Assembly (NCBI GenBank): GCA_945860955.1
Contig: CAMATH010000069.1
Span: forward strand, 1-43,267
DNA length: 43,267 bases
From: Planctomicrobium piriforme
GTDB taxonomy: Bacteria; Planctomycetota; Planctomycetia; Planctomycetales; Planctomycetaceae
Direction: 5' to 3'
Part shown: piece by piece, positions 28,101-36,025 of the stretch
Numbering within the stretch: the stretch's first letter is position 1
Layout: each line of letters begins with the position of its first letter
Position numbers and translations under genes: made by a program
Notes under the pieces: generated by a model
Databases searched by the model: none
What the model was told of the DNA's origin: nothing
What the model saw: only the letters and a program-made list of their open reading frames with translations

Positions 28101-28566
28101 CGTCGAGATTGTCTTGAGTGACGGCGTTCGCGCGATTGATGAACGCTTCGCGCGAGACAATCGCCGGGGCGAGTTTGACCGGGAGGTTCGGTTCCGCGGA
28201 GAGATCTTCTTTTTGATGCGGGAATCCCAGTCCCAACCGCCGTTGGATATGGTCGAGCGTCTCTTTGGGGTTCTTCTCGTAGGTCACCAGGGCGAGACGG
28301 GTCCGAATCTGCCAGACCCGGGCGGTTTCGCCATGCCGCTGGGTCCAGGGAGCCTGTAATTCCCGTACTTTGTCGTACTGCTCGGTGCTGAGGTAATGCA
28401 GCGAATGGAAGTAATAGTAGTCCTCGGTCCCGGGGATCAATTGCCCCAGGGCCGCCGCCCGATCTTTGGCGAGTACGTAATCCTCTACGAAACCGATTTC
28501 GCCAGCCGGGAAGGCGGCTTGGGCCGATCCGATCAGAATTCCGAGCGCTGCGAGCATTCGACGCAT
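22135..28566 (-). CDS. Giant exported alpha-2-macroglobulin-like protein
   Basis: About 2143 residues from the ATG at 28566, which has a GAGGAA ribosome binding site 6 nt upstream and starts a clean signal peptide (MRRMLAALGILIGSAQAAFP). The frame is open to 28701 but lacks export features there. The middle (about 430-900) contains Ig-like macroglobulin repeats of the MG1/MG2 type (RAGVYVIDFIGNG, then GPAGQIFTVYNEQRKPV). A large helical region follows. An Ala/Gly/Lys-rich linker lies around the segment encoded near 24300-24520. A C-terminal MG-like domain ends with GRFDYASLS. No CxEQ thioester motif was found, so covalent trapping as in classical macroglobulins is unlikely. Such very large proteins occur in planctomycetes and Bacteroidetes, with unknown function. 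Confidence 0.75.
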   Translation of the reverse strand: MRRMLAALGILIGSAQAAFPAGEIGFVEDYVLAKDRAAALGQLIPGTEDYYYFHSLHYLSTEQYDKVRELQAPWTQRHGETARVWQIRTRLALVTYEKNPKETLDHIQRRLGLGFPHQKEDLSAEPNLPVKLAPAIVSREAFINRANAVTQDNLDGFEDSALDWLAGFELNPNHRRSLLSRLLRPDYPKLVKTVVDDLNHPNSGGFGSFRIHHQLLVPQLEELAKAKPELLNNQAFVRAYLAKIQPGADDDWRNEPAKLQAYLDRVSAFAARLAPVHNSLKAHVLYQQLVLDRQQGKPNKGRFLEYLKLPRPVGYGAQPYLESESMKRFPCDLNSNYDGATLFAAVGNDEPLVRGYLLEFLKEAADTREFEPFVNDVYLRYLLAEVKITNGLGNVEQWASLLPPELYQQLKDRVDLDFAPTNPVRYTVEQPVVLDVAVKNVSTLIVKVFEINTGSYYRDQKREIDTDINLDGLVANSEQTFTYKDASARRISRRFEFPQLNRAGVYVIDFIGNGKSSRALIRKGRLQHLVRTGPAGQIFTVYNEQRKPVTDASLWLGGRDYKANDKGAINVPFSTTSGRFPIVLSQGDFSCLDYFVHEAESYQLSAGIHVDREALLTRKQAEVLIRPGLFLNGTPAAIKLLEDVRLQIVSTDLDGVATSQEIPDFKLFEDRESIHEFQVPARTASVAFTLSATVKRLSAGGEKQPLAVSNQFTLNEIERSPNTEDLHLVRSSAGYVVELLGKTGETKISRPVTLYFKHRDFRQNVGLTLKTDKTGRIELGALTGIVLITANGPQGNAHTWTIGPDQHSYTQLLHGRVGEAITVPFLPQSGGELSPSEVSLLEVRGGTFSSNRFSAIKFRDGLLSLEGLPAGDYDLLLKTTGAQMRVRITEGERLGTYVVGPKRTLETRRLAPLQIASIEKQADALVVRLSNVSKFARVHVFATRFNPEYGAYDNLSRVRAPEPYVFSPSAVQTIYVTGRNIGDEYSYILNRQQATKLPGNMLERPSFLLNPWAVRDTQTGEQVATGGDDFRKEGAPAPSAAERPNAMADAARVAGGNFSNLDFLVHASAVLVNLLPDEQGVIKIPLADLGPHQNIVVAAIDPLNTTVRTVALDEQEVLVIDQRLQNSLDPAQHFTQQKQISVVTPAQPFVLADIATSRFEAYDSLAKVFGLYKTLSNDPKLAEFAIVLTWPQMTPEERKAFYSKNASHELSFFLAKKDPEFFKTVIKPYLANKRDKTFLDHWLLEDDVSEWVQPWRFQQLNVVERILLSQRIAGEGPATGRHVLELYRLLPPNPDRLLQLFDTSVKGTELSTGDELGLRAGLQELNKQAEAKGASGVLMFGRAPAPVAATPAAPGGMPGAAGGSAPAGMRRAAKAEAGEKAAAENRAKKPASRERQLARDGKSADKAKGDARFREAADEAPMDAAGEIALFDDAIVDRESLRALYRQPEKTREWAENNYHHLTIDQQTAGLVTVNAFWRDYANHDPAQPFQSRNLAQASRNFPEMMLALAVLDLPFVSPKHETKFDGAQMTLTPGAPLVVYHEEIRAAKVNDQTAKILVGQTYFKNGERHVQVDGEQVDKYVSEEFLIHTVYGCQVVVTNPNSSRQKLSVLLQIPQGAIPVLNGKPTKTVFMTLEPYHTQTLDYYFYFPIAGQFPHFPVQVARNEEVVAFAAPFTMNVVDKPTRIDTKSWDYISQFGTPEEVLAFLNANNVAALNLDRIAWRMHDAKFFESATKLLASRHVYNQTLWSYGVKHNAVGPIREFLQHTDNLVNECGGRLNSKLLSIDPVLRKQYEHLEYKPLVNARAHALGKRRQIVNDRFHFQYHRWLEQAAYDRELSNDDRTAATYYLLLQDRVEEAREMFAQVKPDALATRMQYDYCAAYLDFFNDEPKLARAIAMKYADHPVDRWRNTFATIVAQLDEAEGKDAKAIDPLDRNQQQGALAATEPTFEFQVEAKQIALNYSNLDQVRVNYYLMDVELLFSRNPFVQQFRGQFSAIKPNKSELVNLRIGEGVDAKPGSGAKQIPVPADLRNKNILVEVIGAGQTRTQAYYSHSLSVQVIENYGQVRVTQATTARPVAKAYVKVYAQLANGQVKFYKDGYTDLRGRFDYASLSTNELDGAAKFSILILSDDHGAVVREATPPKR

Positions 28567-28790
28567 CTGCTGTTCCTCAACGTCAATGGGCGGCATGAAA
28601 AGGCTCTCCCGGCGCGGTTGAGCGGCTTCAGCCTGCCGACAAATGGCAATCGCCCCCCCAGGGGGCCGACCGTTGTTTGCGGGATTCGGGTTCAGAAGCA
28701 CACCATCGGGTCAGACAATATACCTGATGGCGGGGGGTTTGACGCTACTGGTCGAGGGAGAGTTCCCGGAGAAATCGCCCGATCTGGAAA

Positions 28791-30245
28791 TCACGCCGCC
28801 GGTGCCGGTTCGGGAACGAGTTTCCCCGCGAGCAGCCCCTCCGCCGTCGCTTCATCTGGCTCGACCGCCGAGCGGGTCACATCGACAAACAGCCACAGCA
28901 ACGCGCCAACCGCCAGAACGCCGACGAAGTAGATGAAAATGGGATCCCAGGCGTCGCGTCCCAGCAGTCCGCGGGCTTTGTTCTGGCCGACAAACCGCCC
29001 AGTGAAAACAGTGGAGAGGACCGCCCCTGGAACACCCATGGAGTTCATTAGGCCAAACATCGCCCCTAAGTGTTTGCCACTGATGTCGGCGACAACGGAC
29101 CACCAGGTTGCCTGCTGGGCCTGAGCGAGACCGTATGCGAGCATCACACACAAACTCGCCCCGATGGGGGTATCGCACGCGACGCTTAAACTGAGGACGA
29201 TGGCCGACGTCCCCATCAGTCCACACCCCATCAGACTCCGCTTCCAGCGGGGATTCAACTGACTGCGATCGGCCCAGCCTGCCAGCATGCTGCCGAAAAA
29301 CGCGCCACACGCCCCCCCCAAAGTCACCATCCCGGCATACCATCCGGAACCACTCGCGGCCATTCCTCGCCCATTTTGTAAGTAGGTGGGAAAAAAGAAG
29401 GCGTAGAAATACGCCGTGAAAGCGGCACACGAAATGATTCCCCCCAACAACCAGACGTTAGACTCCGAAAGGACAAAACTCCAGGGGATCGGAGGATGGC
29501 CCCCATTGCCAGATTGCGCCGGAATGCCAGACGTAATCCACTCCAATTCAGCGGCATTGACCCCCGAATGCTCCGCGGGATCGTCGCGAAACCACCAATA
29601 GAACGCCCCCGCCCAGAGAACTCCCAAGCCGCCAAATAGAACAAACGTCCATCGCCACCCGTAGTGTCCAATGATTGTGCCCGCAAGCGGATAGGACGCT
29701 GCTGCTCCCGCCAGCATGCAGGTGAGAACCGTCCCCTGGGCCAAGCCACGTTCTGCCAACGGAAACCACCGTGACACAACCCGGGCGGTATTCGGTAAGG
29801 CTCCCGCCTCACCCGCTCCAAACAGAAATCGCACCACCATCAGCACGGCAAAACTGTTGAACGCCACAACCCAGCCCCGCGATGGCCAAAACCCCTCCAA
29901 CCCGAGCCACGATTCAATTCGCCAGGAAAATGCGGGGACGCAACCGGTCAGCACCGTGAACGCTGACCACCAGAGGACAATCCGTGTCAGCACCCTTCGC
30001 GAGCCATACCGGTCCCCCCACGCGCCGGTCACAACCTCGAACAGCCCATAGGCCAGGGTGAACGCCCCGAAAACCCAACCAATCGCGCCATCACTGATAT
30101 TCAACTCCGCTTGAATCGAAGGGGCCGCCTGTCCGATGCTGACCCGGTCGAGATACAGAATGAATGTCAACGCCCCCAGAAACACCAGCAGTTTGTATCT
30201 GGCAATCGTGGGACGGTTCCGAAAACCCAGCGACATCGGGCTCAT
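28791..30245 (-). CDS. MFS transporter, anion:cation symporter-like
   Basis: About 484 residues from the ATG at 30245, with 12 predicted membrane helices. The first helix (YKLLVFLGALTFILYLDRVSI) ends in the DR motif of the ACS subfamily. The loop 2-3 signature is present as GAWGDRYGSRRVL, and helix 5 has the AGAAASYPLAGTIIGHYGWRW motif. Substrates of the subfamily are organic anions such as sugar acids, phthalate or phosphate esters. The exact one is not determinable here. The frame extends upstream to 30632, but that part is not membrane-protein-like. AGAGG lies about 10 nt before the chosen ATG. The gene stands alone between the macroglobulin-like gene and purK. Confidence 0.9.
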   Translation of the reverse strand: MSPMSLGFRNRPTIARYKLLVFLGALTFILYLDRVSIGQAAPSIQAELNISDGAIGWVFGAFTLAYGLFEVVTGAWGDRYGSRRVLTRIVLWWSAFTVLTGCVPAFSWRIESWLGLEGFWPSRGWVVAFNSFAVLMVVRFLFGAGEAGALPNTARVVSRWFPLAERGLAQGTVLTCMLAGAAASYPLAGTIIGHYGWRWTFVLFGGLGVLWAGAFYWWFRDDPAEHSGVNAAELEWITSGIPAQSGNGGHPPIPWSFVLSESNVWLLGGIISCAAFTAYFYAFFFPTYLQNGRGMAASGSGWYAGMVTLGGACGAFFGSMLAGWADRSQLNPRWKRSLMGCGLMGTSAIVLSLSVACDTPIGASLCVMLAYGLAQAQQATWWSVVADISGKHLGAMFGLMNSMGVPGAVLSTVFTGRFVGQNKARGLLGRDAWDPIFIYFVGVLAVGALLWLFVDVTRSAVEPDEATAEGLLAGKLVPEPAPAA

Positions 30246-30588
30246 GCGGGTGACAACCTCTTTCGGCGGACCACGGACGGCGAAGTGTCCGGGGCGCGAG
30301 CGCGACACCACAGACGGTTCTGGCAGTCTAACCGGGGACAAGGCACCACGCCAGAAACGGACTTTCCAGACAAATATCGAGTCGGCCTGGAATCTTGTTT
30401 CTCTCGGCGAGCGCCCGGATAAGAGTTGCGTGGATTGAAATCCAAGCAACGGGCTCGTCCTGGGGAGCTTCTCAACGAAAGTCGCTACAGGAGTACGGGC
30501 CGTGAGAACGCGCCGACTCCCGCTTCCTGACTGCCGAGGCTCCCGTTCAGTGGCGTATTGTCCGCAGCGCTTAGTACCAAAATTCGGT
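30246..30588. other. Intergenic region upstream of the MFS gene
   Basis: 343 bases between the MFS start and the purK stop. No gene, repeat or clear hairpin was recognised. It presumably contains the MFS promoter. Confidence 0.4.
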
Positions 30589-31743
30589 CTACTGAAGTTG
30601 GCGCTGCAGCGCGCGGCGGGCTTGGGCAACACTCTCGGCGGCCGCCTCGACTGTCGTTCCCAGCGCCGTCAGATGTCCCATTTTTCTCCCTGGACGCGCC
30701 TCGGCCTTGCCGTACAGATGCAGTTTGACACACGGATCCGAGCAGGCGGCGGCCCAGTCGGGTTCTCCCCCAGACCAGACATCCCCCAGCAGATTCGCCA
30801 TCGCCGTCGGTCGCAGCAATTCGGTGTCCCCCAACGGCAAACCACAAATCGCCCGCACCTGCTGCTCGAACTGACATGTCACGCACGCGTCGATGGTCAA
30901 GTGCCCGGAATTGTGAGGTCGCGGAGCCAGTTCGTTGATCAACAGTCCGCCCCCTTCGGTGACAAAAAACTCGACGCACAGTACTCCGACCACATCCAGT
31001 TTTTCGAGAACCCGGCGGGCCAGTTCCTCACCCGCCCGCTGAGTGGCGACGGGAATTCGTGCCGGGCAGACGGAGAGGTCGAGAATGTGGTGACTGTGGC
31101 TGTTTTCGATCATTGGAAAGGCCACACTGCGTCCATCGAGACCGCGTGCCGCCACGACCGATGCTTCCAGCCGAAAATCGACAAATGCCTCGAGAACCGC
31201 TTCGGAGGTGGCGAGTTTTTTCCAGGCGGCGCGAGCCTCTTCGCGACTATCGATTCGGATCTGCCCTTTGCCGTCGTATCCCCATCCGGCGGTCTTTAAG
31301 ATCGCAGGGCACCCAAATGCAACAAGACCCTCCATCAACTCAGTCAACGAGGTGACACGCGTGAATGGGGTGATAGGTAACCTTGCCCCCGCCAAAAACG
31401 TTTTTTCCCGCAAGCGATGCTGCGTGGTGTGCAGCACTTCGCCACTGGGACGGACGGGCGCGTGCGCCCCGGCTGCCGCCGCCGTCGCTGCGGGCACGTT
31501 TTCGAATTCAAACGTCACGACCGATACCTGGCTGGCGAACTCGCGAACCGCGTCCAGGTCGTCATACGACGCGGTCACTTCGCGGTCCGCCACCTGCCCG
31601 GTCGGAGTGTCGCTGTCGGGAGAGAAGGTATGGACACGGTACCCCATCCGCCGGGCGGCAATCGCGAACATCCGGCCCAGTTGACCACTTCCCAGGACGC
31701 CAATGGTCGAGCCGGGCAGAATGGGAGCGCTGTCGTACTTCAT
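30589..31743 (-). CDS. purK: N5-carboxyaminoimidazole ribonucleotide synthase
   Basis: About 384 residues from the ATG at 31743. An ATP-grasp enzyme converting AIR, bicarbonate and ATP to N5-CAIR in purine synthesis. The N-terminal Rossmann motif [17 protein letters not shown], the ATP-grasp core [16 protein letters not shown] and the C-terminal catalytic [18 protein letters not shown] are all present. The gene overlaps the purE stop by 4 nt (ATGA). The reading frame is open into purE, but the family N terminus and the overlap fix the start. Confidence 0.97.
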   Translation of the reverse strand: MKYDSAPILPGSTIGVLGSGQLGRMFAIAARRMGYRVHTFSPDSDTPTGQVADREVTASYDDLDAVREFASQVSVVTFEFENVPAATAAAAGAHAPVRPSGEVLHTTQHRLREKTFLAGARLPITPFTRVTSLTELMEGLVAFGCPAILKTAGWGYDGKGQIRIDSREEARAAWKKLATSEAVLEAFVDFRLEASVVAARGLDGRSVAFPMIENSHSHHILDLSVCPARIPVATQRAGEELARRVLEKLDVVGVLCVEFFVTEGGGLLINELAPRPHNSGHLTIDACVTCQFEQQVRAICGLPLGDTELLRPTAMANLLGDVWSGGEPDWAAACSDPCVKLHLYGKAEARPGRKMGHLTALGTTVEAAAESVAQARRALQRQLQ

Positions 31744-32252
31744 GGCAGCTTCGCCTCCAAAACGCTCTGCGTCTGTTCTTCGTGGAATTGTCGCAATTTC
31801 TCCCGCAATTCTGGTCGCGTGGTCGCGAGCATCCTCACCGCCAGCAACGCCGCGTTGGTCGCCCCCGCCCTGCCAATCGCCATCGTCCCTACGGGAACCC
31901 CGCCCGGCATCTGGACAATCGACAACAGCGAGTCGAGTCCCTGCAACGCGTGACTTTGAACCGGAACCCCCAGCACCGGAAGCAGCGTGAACGACGCGGT
32001 CATTCCTGGAAGATGGGCGGCCCCGCCGGCACCAGCGATCAGAATCTGCAATCCCCTTGTTTCGGCCGACTGGGCATAGTCCCGCATCCAATCGGGAGTG
32101 CGATGCGCCGAGACCACGCGGCACTCGTGCGCCACATCAAATCGCTTGAGCGTGTCGGAAGCGTGCCGCATCGTCTCCCAATCGGAGGTGCTGCCCATGA
32201 TCACCCCAACCAACGGGGCGGGCTCCAGGGGATTCGAGGAATCTGCGGTCAT
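31740..32252 (-). CDS. purE: 5-(carboxyamino)imidazole ribonucleotide mutase (class I)
   Basis: 170 residues from the ATG at 32252. It moves the carboxylate of N5-CAIR to give CAIR, directly after PurK. The class I signatures [24 protein letters not shown] (active-site His) and [12 protein letters not shown] are visible. Genes are ordered purE-purK with a 4-nt overlap, a conserved operon. The frame is open to 32609, but that stretch overlaps the divergent DUF1501 gene and its promoter. The promoter of purEK must lie in the 170-nt divergent gap. Confidence 0.97.
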   Translation of the reverse strand: MTADSSNPLEPAPLVGVIMGSTSDWETMRHASDTLKRFDVAHECRVVSAHRTPDWMRDYAQSAETRGLQILIAGAGGAAHLPGMTASFTLLPVLGVPVQSHALQGLDSLLSIVQMPGGVPVGTMAIGRAGATNAALLAVRMLATTRPELREKLRQFHEEQTQSVLEAKLP

Positions 32253-32423
32253 TCTACCGGATCGACAGGGTTTCGGGCACGGGACATGGGGCGGGTCGGG
32301 CCACCATACCGAAACACTGGTGGGAACGCAAAACCGGCGCTGCCGGCATATTGTCACAGATCGACCGACGCCGATACAATCAGCATGCTTGGTCCTGCCA
32401 CACTTCTCCGCGCGGAGCGCGCC

Positions 32424-33758
32424 ATGCTCGAGGTTGGTTCGTTTCAGTCGACCCGTTGCCGGCCGATGTCCCGGCGCGCCTTCGTCCAGGCGGGTTTGAC
32501 CGCTCCCATCCTGGCCGCTGTCGCTGGGCACAGCCCCGCCGTCGCGCAATCCTCCTCGGCCCCCGCAAAGTCGATTCTCGTGTTCTGGCTGGGGGGCGGT
32601 CCCAGCCACCTGGACTTGTTCGACCCAAAACCCAAAGCTCCTGCCGAGTTTCGCGGTCCCTTTTCAACCATCTCCACTCGCACTCCCGGCGTCCAGTTCA
32701 CCGAGCTGCTCCCGCGCTTGGCCGCTCGTAGCGATCGCTTTTCACTCGTCCGCACCAACGTGAATTTCGACGGCGATCATCTGATCGCCGAGTCGATCGG
32801 TCTGACCGGGGCTCCCCCCGCCTCCGCCGGGTATCAGCCCAATTTCGGCTCGATCATCGTCAAACACCGCGGCTCGCAGACGATGCCGTCATTTGTCTCG
32901 CTGGCGCGGGGACCGATTGGGGATGGCAGGGGCCCCATGCTGGGCTACGGGGGCGGCGTGTGGGGACAGGCGTACGATCCGTTCATGCTCAGTTGTTCGG
33001 ACCGTGGGGAAGTGGAGATTCCCAGTCTGAAACTGTTCGATGGACTCAGTCCGACGCGCCTCAGCGATCGTCGGCTGGTACTCGCCGGACTCGACACAGC
33101 CCGTCGGGAAATCGATTCGACCCGGTTCGCTCAATGGGACAATCTCAATGAACAGGCCCACGCGCTCCTGACTTCGGGCGACGCCCGGTCGGCGTTTGAT
33201 CTTTCGCGGGAAACGGACGCGGTTCGCCGGGCGTACGGGAAGACATCGGTGGGACAGAGTTGTTTGTTGGGCCGGCGACTGGTTGAGTCGGGCGTCCCCT
33301 ATGTGCAAGTCAACTGGAGCCAGTTTGTCGAAGTGCTATATCCGTTTTCCGACTACGGTTGGGACACCCACGCCGACAACTTCGGACTTCTCGCCGACTG
33401 GCATGGTCCGCTGCTCGACCAAGTCTTGTCGACTCTGCTCGACGATCTGGAAACCCGCGGACTGCTCAAGACGACACTGGTGGTCTGCCTGGGGGAATTT
33501 GGTCGCACACCACGGATCAACTCAATTGGTTCGCGCGATCACTGGCACCAATGCTACTTCTCGCTCTGGGCGGGGGCGGGGATTCAGCCGGGTCGCGTGA
33601 TTGGCGAAAGCGACCCGCGCGGCGAATATCCCGTCACCAACCCGGTCACTCCCGCCATGGTGGGAACAACCCTGCTCGAACAGTTCGGCATCACCACCGA
33701 AACGAGGGCGTCGTTGGGTGTGCTGCGCGATGGCCGCGTGATTGGCGAACTGGTGTAA
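32424..33758 (+). CDS. DUF1501 family protein, Tat-exported
   Basis: About 444 residues. DUF1501 proteins belong to the alkaline-phosphatase-like superfamily and are greatly expanded in planctomycetes. The signal is a twin-arginine type ([21 protein letters not shown]). Family motifs are [45 protein letters not shown] and [14 protein letters not shown] with DHWHQCY. Start choice: the ATG at 32424 gives 14 residues before the RR motif. ATGs at 32385 and 32466 are alternatives. It is followed 6 nt later by the PD40 gene, as planctomycete DUF1501 genes often sit in small exported-protein operons. Substrate unknown. Confidence 0.9.
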   Translation: MLEVGSFQSTRCRPMSRRAFVQAGLTAPILAAVAGHSPAVAQSSSAPAKSILVFWLGGGPSHLDLFDPKPKAPAEFRGPFSTISTRTPGVQFTELLPRLAARSDRFSLVRTNVNFDGDHLIAESIGLTGAPPASAGYQPNFGSIIVKHRGSQTMPSFVSLARGPIGDGRGPMLGYGGGVWGQAYDPFMLSCSDRGEVEIPSLKLFDGLSPTRLSDRRLVLAGLDTARREIDSTRFAQWDNLNEQAHALLTSGDARSAFDLSRETDAVRRAYGKTSVGQSCLLGRRLVESGVPYVQVNWSQFVEVLYPFSDYGWDTHADNFGLLADWHGPLLDQVLSTLLDDLETRGLLKTTLVVCLGEFGRTPRINSIGSRDHWHQCYFSLWAGAGIQPGRVIGESDPRGEYPVTNPVTPAMVGTTLLEQFGITTETRASLGVLRDGRVIGELV

Positions 33759-33764
33759 CATCCG

Positions 33765-34658
33765 ATGCGAAAATTCTTTAAGGCGCGGCACTTGAGGTTG
33801 TGGCTCTGGTTGTGTGCGCTCACGCTCGCGCCACTCTCGGTCCACGCCGGCGAGCCGGAGCGACTGACGCGCGACGGCACACTCAAATTCTCCCCCGTGT
33901 TCGTTGACGAGGGACGCACAGTGGTGTTCGCCACCCACGAAACCCCCAATCTTGTGGCCCTCCGGCGATGGAAACTGGCAGACGAATCGAGCGAGAGGCT
34001 GCATCCCAGCGTCACTTCTCACCAATTTGAGCCCGCCTTCACCCCGGACGGACTCTGGCACTGTTACGCCATGTCGTCCGGGAGTCCGCAGCTTGTGCTG
34101 GTGATTCAGGATGTTGCGAATAACAAGAGCGTCGAATACCGGCCGCGCGACGCCCGGGCCACCGCTCGCAATCCGTCGTTCTCACCTGCCGGCAGTCGGG
34201 TGGTATTTGGACTCTCCGACGCGCAGGGGCATCAAATCGCCACTGTCAATCGACATGGAGAAGACCTGCGGCTGCTGACACGCTCGGCGGGAACCAATAG
34301 CTGGCCGGCGTATTCACCTGACGGCAAGCAAATCGCGTTCGGATCGAGCCGGGAGGGGGACTTTGAAATCTACGTCATGTCCGCCGACGGAGGCGAACCA
34401 CGCCGACTGACCCACAGTCCGGGGCGCGACATGCGTCCCGCCTGGTCCCCCGACGGCCGGCAAATCGCGTTCGTCACAGTCCGCGATGGCGACAGCGAGA
34501 TCTACGTGATGGATGCGGATGGCTCGAACCCTCGCAACATCACCCGCAACCCCGACCGCGACGACTTTCCCGCTTGGCATCCGGACGGCAAACGGCTGGT
34601 TGTCGTTTCGACACGAGCCGGGGACTGTGACTTGTATTTGTACTCCACTGTGCCGTGA
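33765..34658 (+). CDS. Exported TolB-like PD40 beta-propeller protein
   Basis: 297 residues with a cleavable signal peptide (LRLWLWLCALTLAPLSVHAGEP). The rest is a run of WD40-like PD40 blades, each with the P-x-a-y/f-S-P-D/A-G-x-x-I/V-x-F pattern: PSFSPAGSRVVFGLS, PAYSPDGKQIAFGSS, PAWSPDGRQIAFVTV, PAWHPDGKRLVVVST. Each blade ends near DFEIYVMSADG or DSEIYVMDADG. Such TolB-type propellers bind protein partners in the periplasm. The gene is co-transcribed with the DUF1501 gene (6-nt gap). It is small for TolB and there is no Tol/Pal gene nearby, so it is not TolB proper. Confidence 0.9.
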   Translation: MRKFFKARHLRLWLWLCALTLAPLSVHAGEPERLTRDGTLKFSPVFVDEGRTVVFATHETPNLVALRRWKLADESSERLHPSVTSHQFEPAFTPDGLWHCYAMSSGSPQLVLVIQDVANNKSVEYRPRDARATARNPSFSPAGSRVVFGLSDAQGHQIATVNRHGEDLRLLTRSAGTNSWPAYSPDGKQIAFGSSREGDFEIYVMSADGGEPRRLTHSPGRDMRPAWSPDGRQIAFVTVRDGDSEIYVMDADGSNPRNITRNPDRDDFPAWHPDGKRLVVVSTRAGDCDLYLYSTVP

Positions 34659-34669
34659 ATCAGTTTATT

Positions 34670-34774
34670 GTACTTCGCGCGGTCCACGTTGAGACATTTT
34701 GATAGAGTTCAAACTCCCGAATCCTCACGGGCGCGGCTCCCCGAAATTGTCTCGTTTTCCGCCGTGCGAGGTAG
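34670..34774 (+). repeat. MITE-like element, degenerate copy
   Basis: About 105 bp, roughly 80-85 percent identical by eye to 35027-35133. The ends (TACTTCGCGCGG and CCGTGCGAGGTA) are imperfect inverted repeats, so this copy has decayed. Confidence 0.7.
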
Positions 34775-35026
34775 AAACGTATTGCCGAAGCGGCTGCGCC
34801 CCGGGTCGTTCGCATGGCCCAAGGGCGCGTTTTTTCGCATCGGGCGCACATCGGGGCAGGCACTCAGAGAGTGCCGCCTACGTTGTTTCGGTCGCTGCTC
34901 GACGGACGATTCCCGCACCGTAGCCCGCATTTTCTAAATGCGCGGCCCGCTGTGCGTGCGGCGGTCGAGAGACGTACTGGGGGCGGCCCACAACGTTGAC
35001 CGAACTATTCGGCGAGTGGCCGACGT

Positions 35027-35133
35027 TATACTTCGCGCGGCCCTCGTTGAGACATTTTAATGGAACTCAAAATCCCGCTTCCTCACGAGCGCGGCTCCCC
35101 GAAAATGTCTCGTTTTCCGCCGCGCGAAGTATA
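35027..35133 (+). repeat. MITE-like element with perfect 15-bp terminal inverted repeats
   Basis: 107 bp. The ends are TATACTTCGCGCGGC and GCCGCGCGAAGTATA, exact inverted repeats. An inner pair, GAGACATTTT and AAAATGTCTC, extends the palindrome. There is no coding capacity, so a non-autonomous transposon remnant is the best reading. Confidence 0.8.
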
Positions 35134-35521
35134 GATCGCTGGAGCCGTCGTCTCCGATTTCCGCGAGTTCCGCGTGCATGAGTATGCTCCTTGATGTGAG
35201 AGCGGGACATTGTCTTACATGGAAACGCAATCGAAGTTGCCAAGCGCACAGAATTCTGAAGACGCCTCAATAAATTCGAGTTCAACGACGGCTCGCAATG
35301 GGAATGGTTGCCCACATCGAGTGAACCAATAGCCATTACGTTGGGCAAGAGCTGGGGGCGGGAATCTGCCCCCCCCAGCCCCCCCTGGGATTTTGGAGGC
35401 ATGGGTCCAGCGTCCAATGGTTGTTGGTGTGACCTGTGATTGTTGCTGACGTTTCGTTGATCCAAACGTTCATTCCGGTGCGGCTTGAACAGTTGGAACT
35501 CGCATCGGTGGTTCTTCCAGC

Positions 35522-35848
35522 TCACCGGAGAGTGAATCGAGTGTAGCGCCCCTTGGAAAACCGCCACAGAATGATGGAATCGTCGCTGTCTTCGAGCAGA
35601 TCCCTCAGCCAGAGCAACTCCTCCTCCCAAAGCCCAGGATCCCAGTCGCCCGTGGTGATCTCAAACAGCGTCGCGGTGACGCGATGGCCCGGCAGATTGA
35701 CCAGGCGGTGAACTACCCGCGCGCGAACTTCCGGGTCGCGGATTCGCAAGGCCATAATGACCAGCCCTTCGGCTGTGTCGGATTCGAGGTTGTCCAGTTC
35801 GGCGGCAAATTCGCGGCCACAAACAACCCCGGCGAGTTCGTTGTCCAT
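35522..35848 (-). CDS. Small protein with Cas2-like ferredoxin fold (tentative)
   Basis: About 108 residues from the ATG at 35848. The frame is open to 36004, but the extra residues look non-coding. Residues about 29-105 follow the Cas2/VapD pattern. A first strand and helix (GLVIMALRIRDPEVRARVV) lead to the RxTxxLFE strand (GHRVTATLFEITT). A helix (EEELLWLRDLLEDSDD) and a strand (SIILWRF) complete it. The Asp that follows strand 1 in Cas2 nucleases is missing (ALRIRD), so nuclease activity is doubtful. No cas1, other cas gene or CRISPR array is in the window. It lies downstream of the oxygenase gene on the same strand. A ferredoxin-fold protein unrelated to Cas2 remains possible. Confidence 0.5.
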   Translation of the reverse strand: MDNELAGVVCGREFAAELDNLESDTAEGLVIMALRIRDPEVRARVVHRLVNLPGHRVTATLFEITTGDWDPGLWEEELLWLRDLLEDSDDSIILWRFSKGRYTRFTLR

Positions 35849-36025
35849 TTCGAAGCGTTCCGCGGGGCAACGCCACACCTTAGAACTCCCAAAGTCGCTG
35901 AGAATCGCAGCCTGAAAACTCCCCGCGTCGTCCGGTGAGGAGCCAACAAAAAACGGATTGGCCCCGGCGGTTCGTTGCCGAGACCGCCATGAGCCAATCC
36001 GCAAAATCCCAGGCCTTCGCGACTG

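Larger units (their letters stand above)
34659..35521. other. 863-base intergenic region with two MITE-like elements
   Basis: No convincing gene. It contains two related palindrome-ended elements (34670-34774 and 35027-35133) in direct orientation. Between and after them is GC-rich sequence with short homopolymer runs (C8 and C7 near 35370-35390). Reading frames across it have no recognisable family and poor composition. Confidence 0.6.

Noticed and set aside
31744-32609. N-terminal extensions of purE and purK from more distant upstream starts
   Set aside because: The extensions overlap neighbouring genes in another frame, lack family similarity, and the ATGA overlap fixes the purK start.
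35067-35630. 187-codon minus-strand frame across the MITE-like element
   Set aside because: Crosses the repeat and the end of the Cas2-like gene. Composition is not protein-like and no motif is seen.
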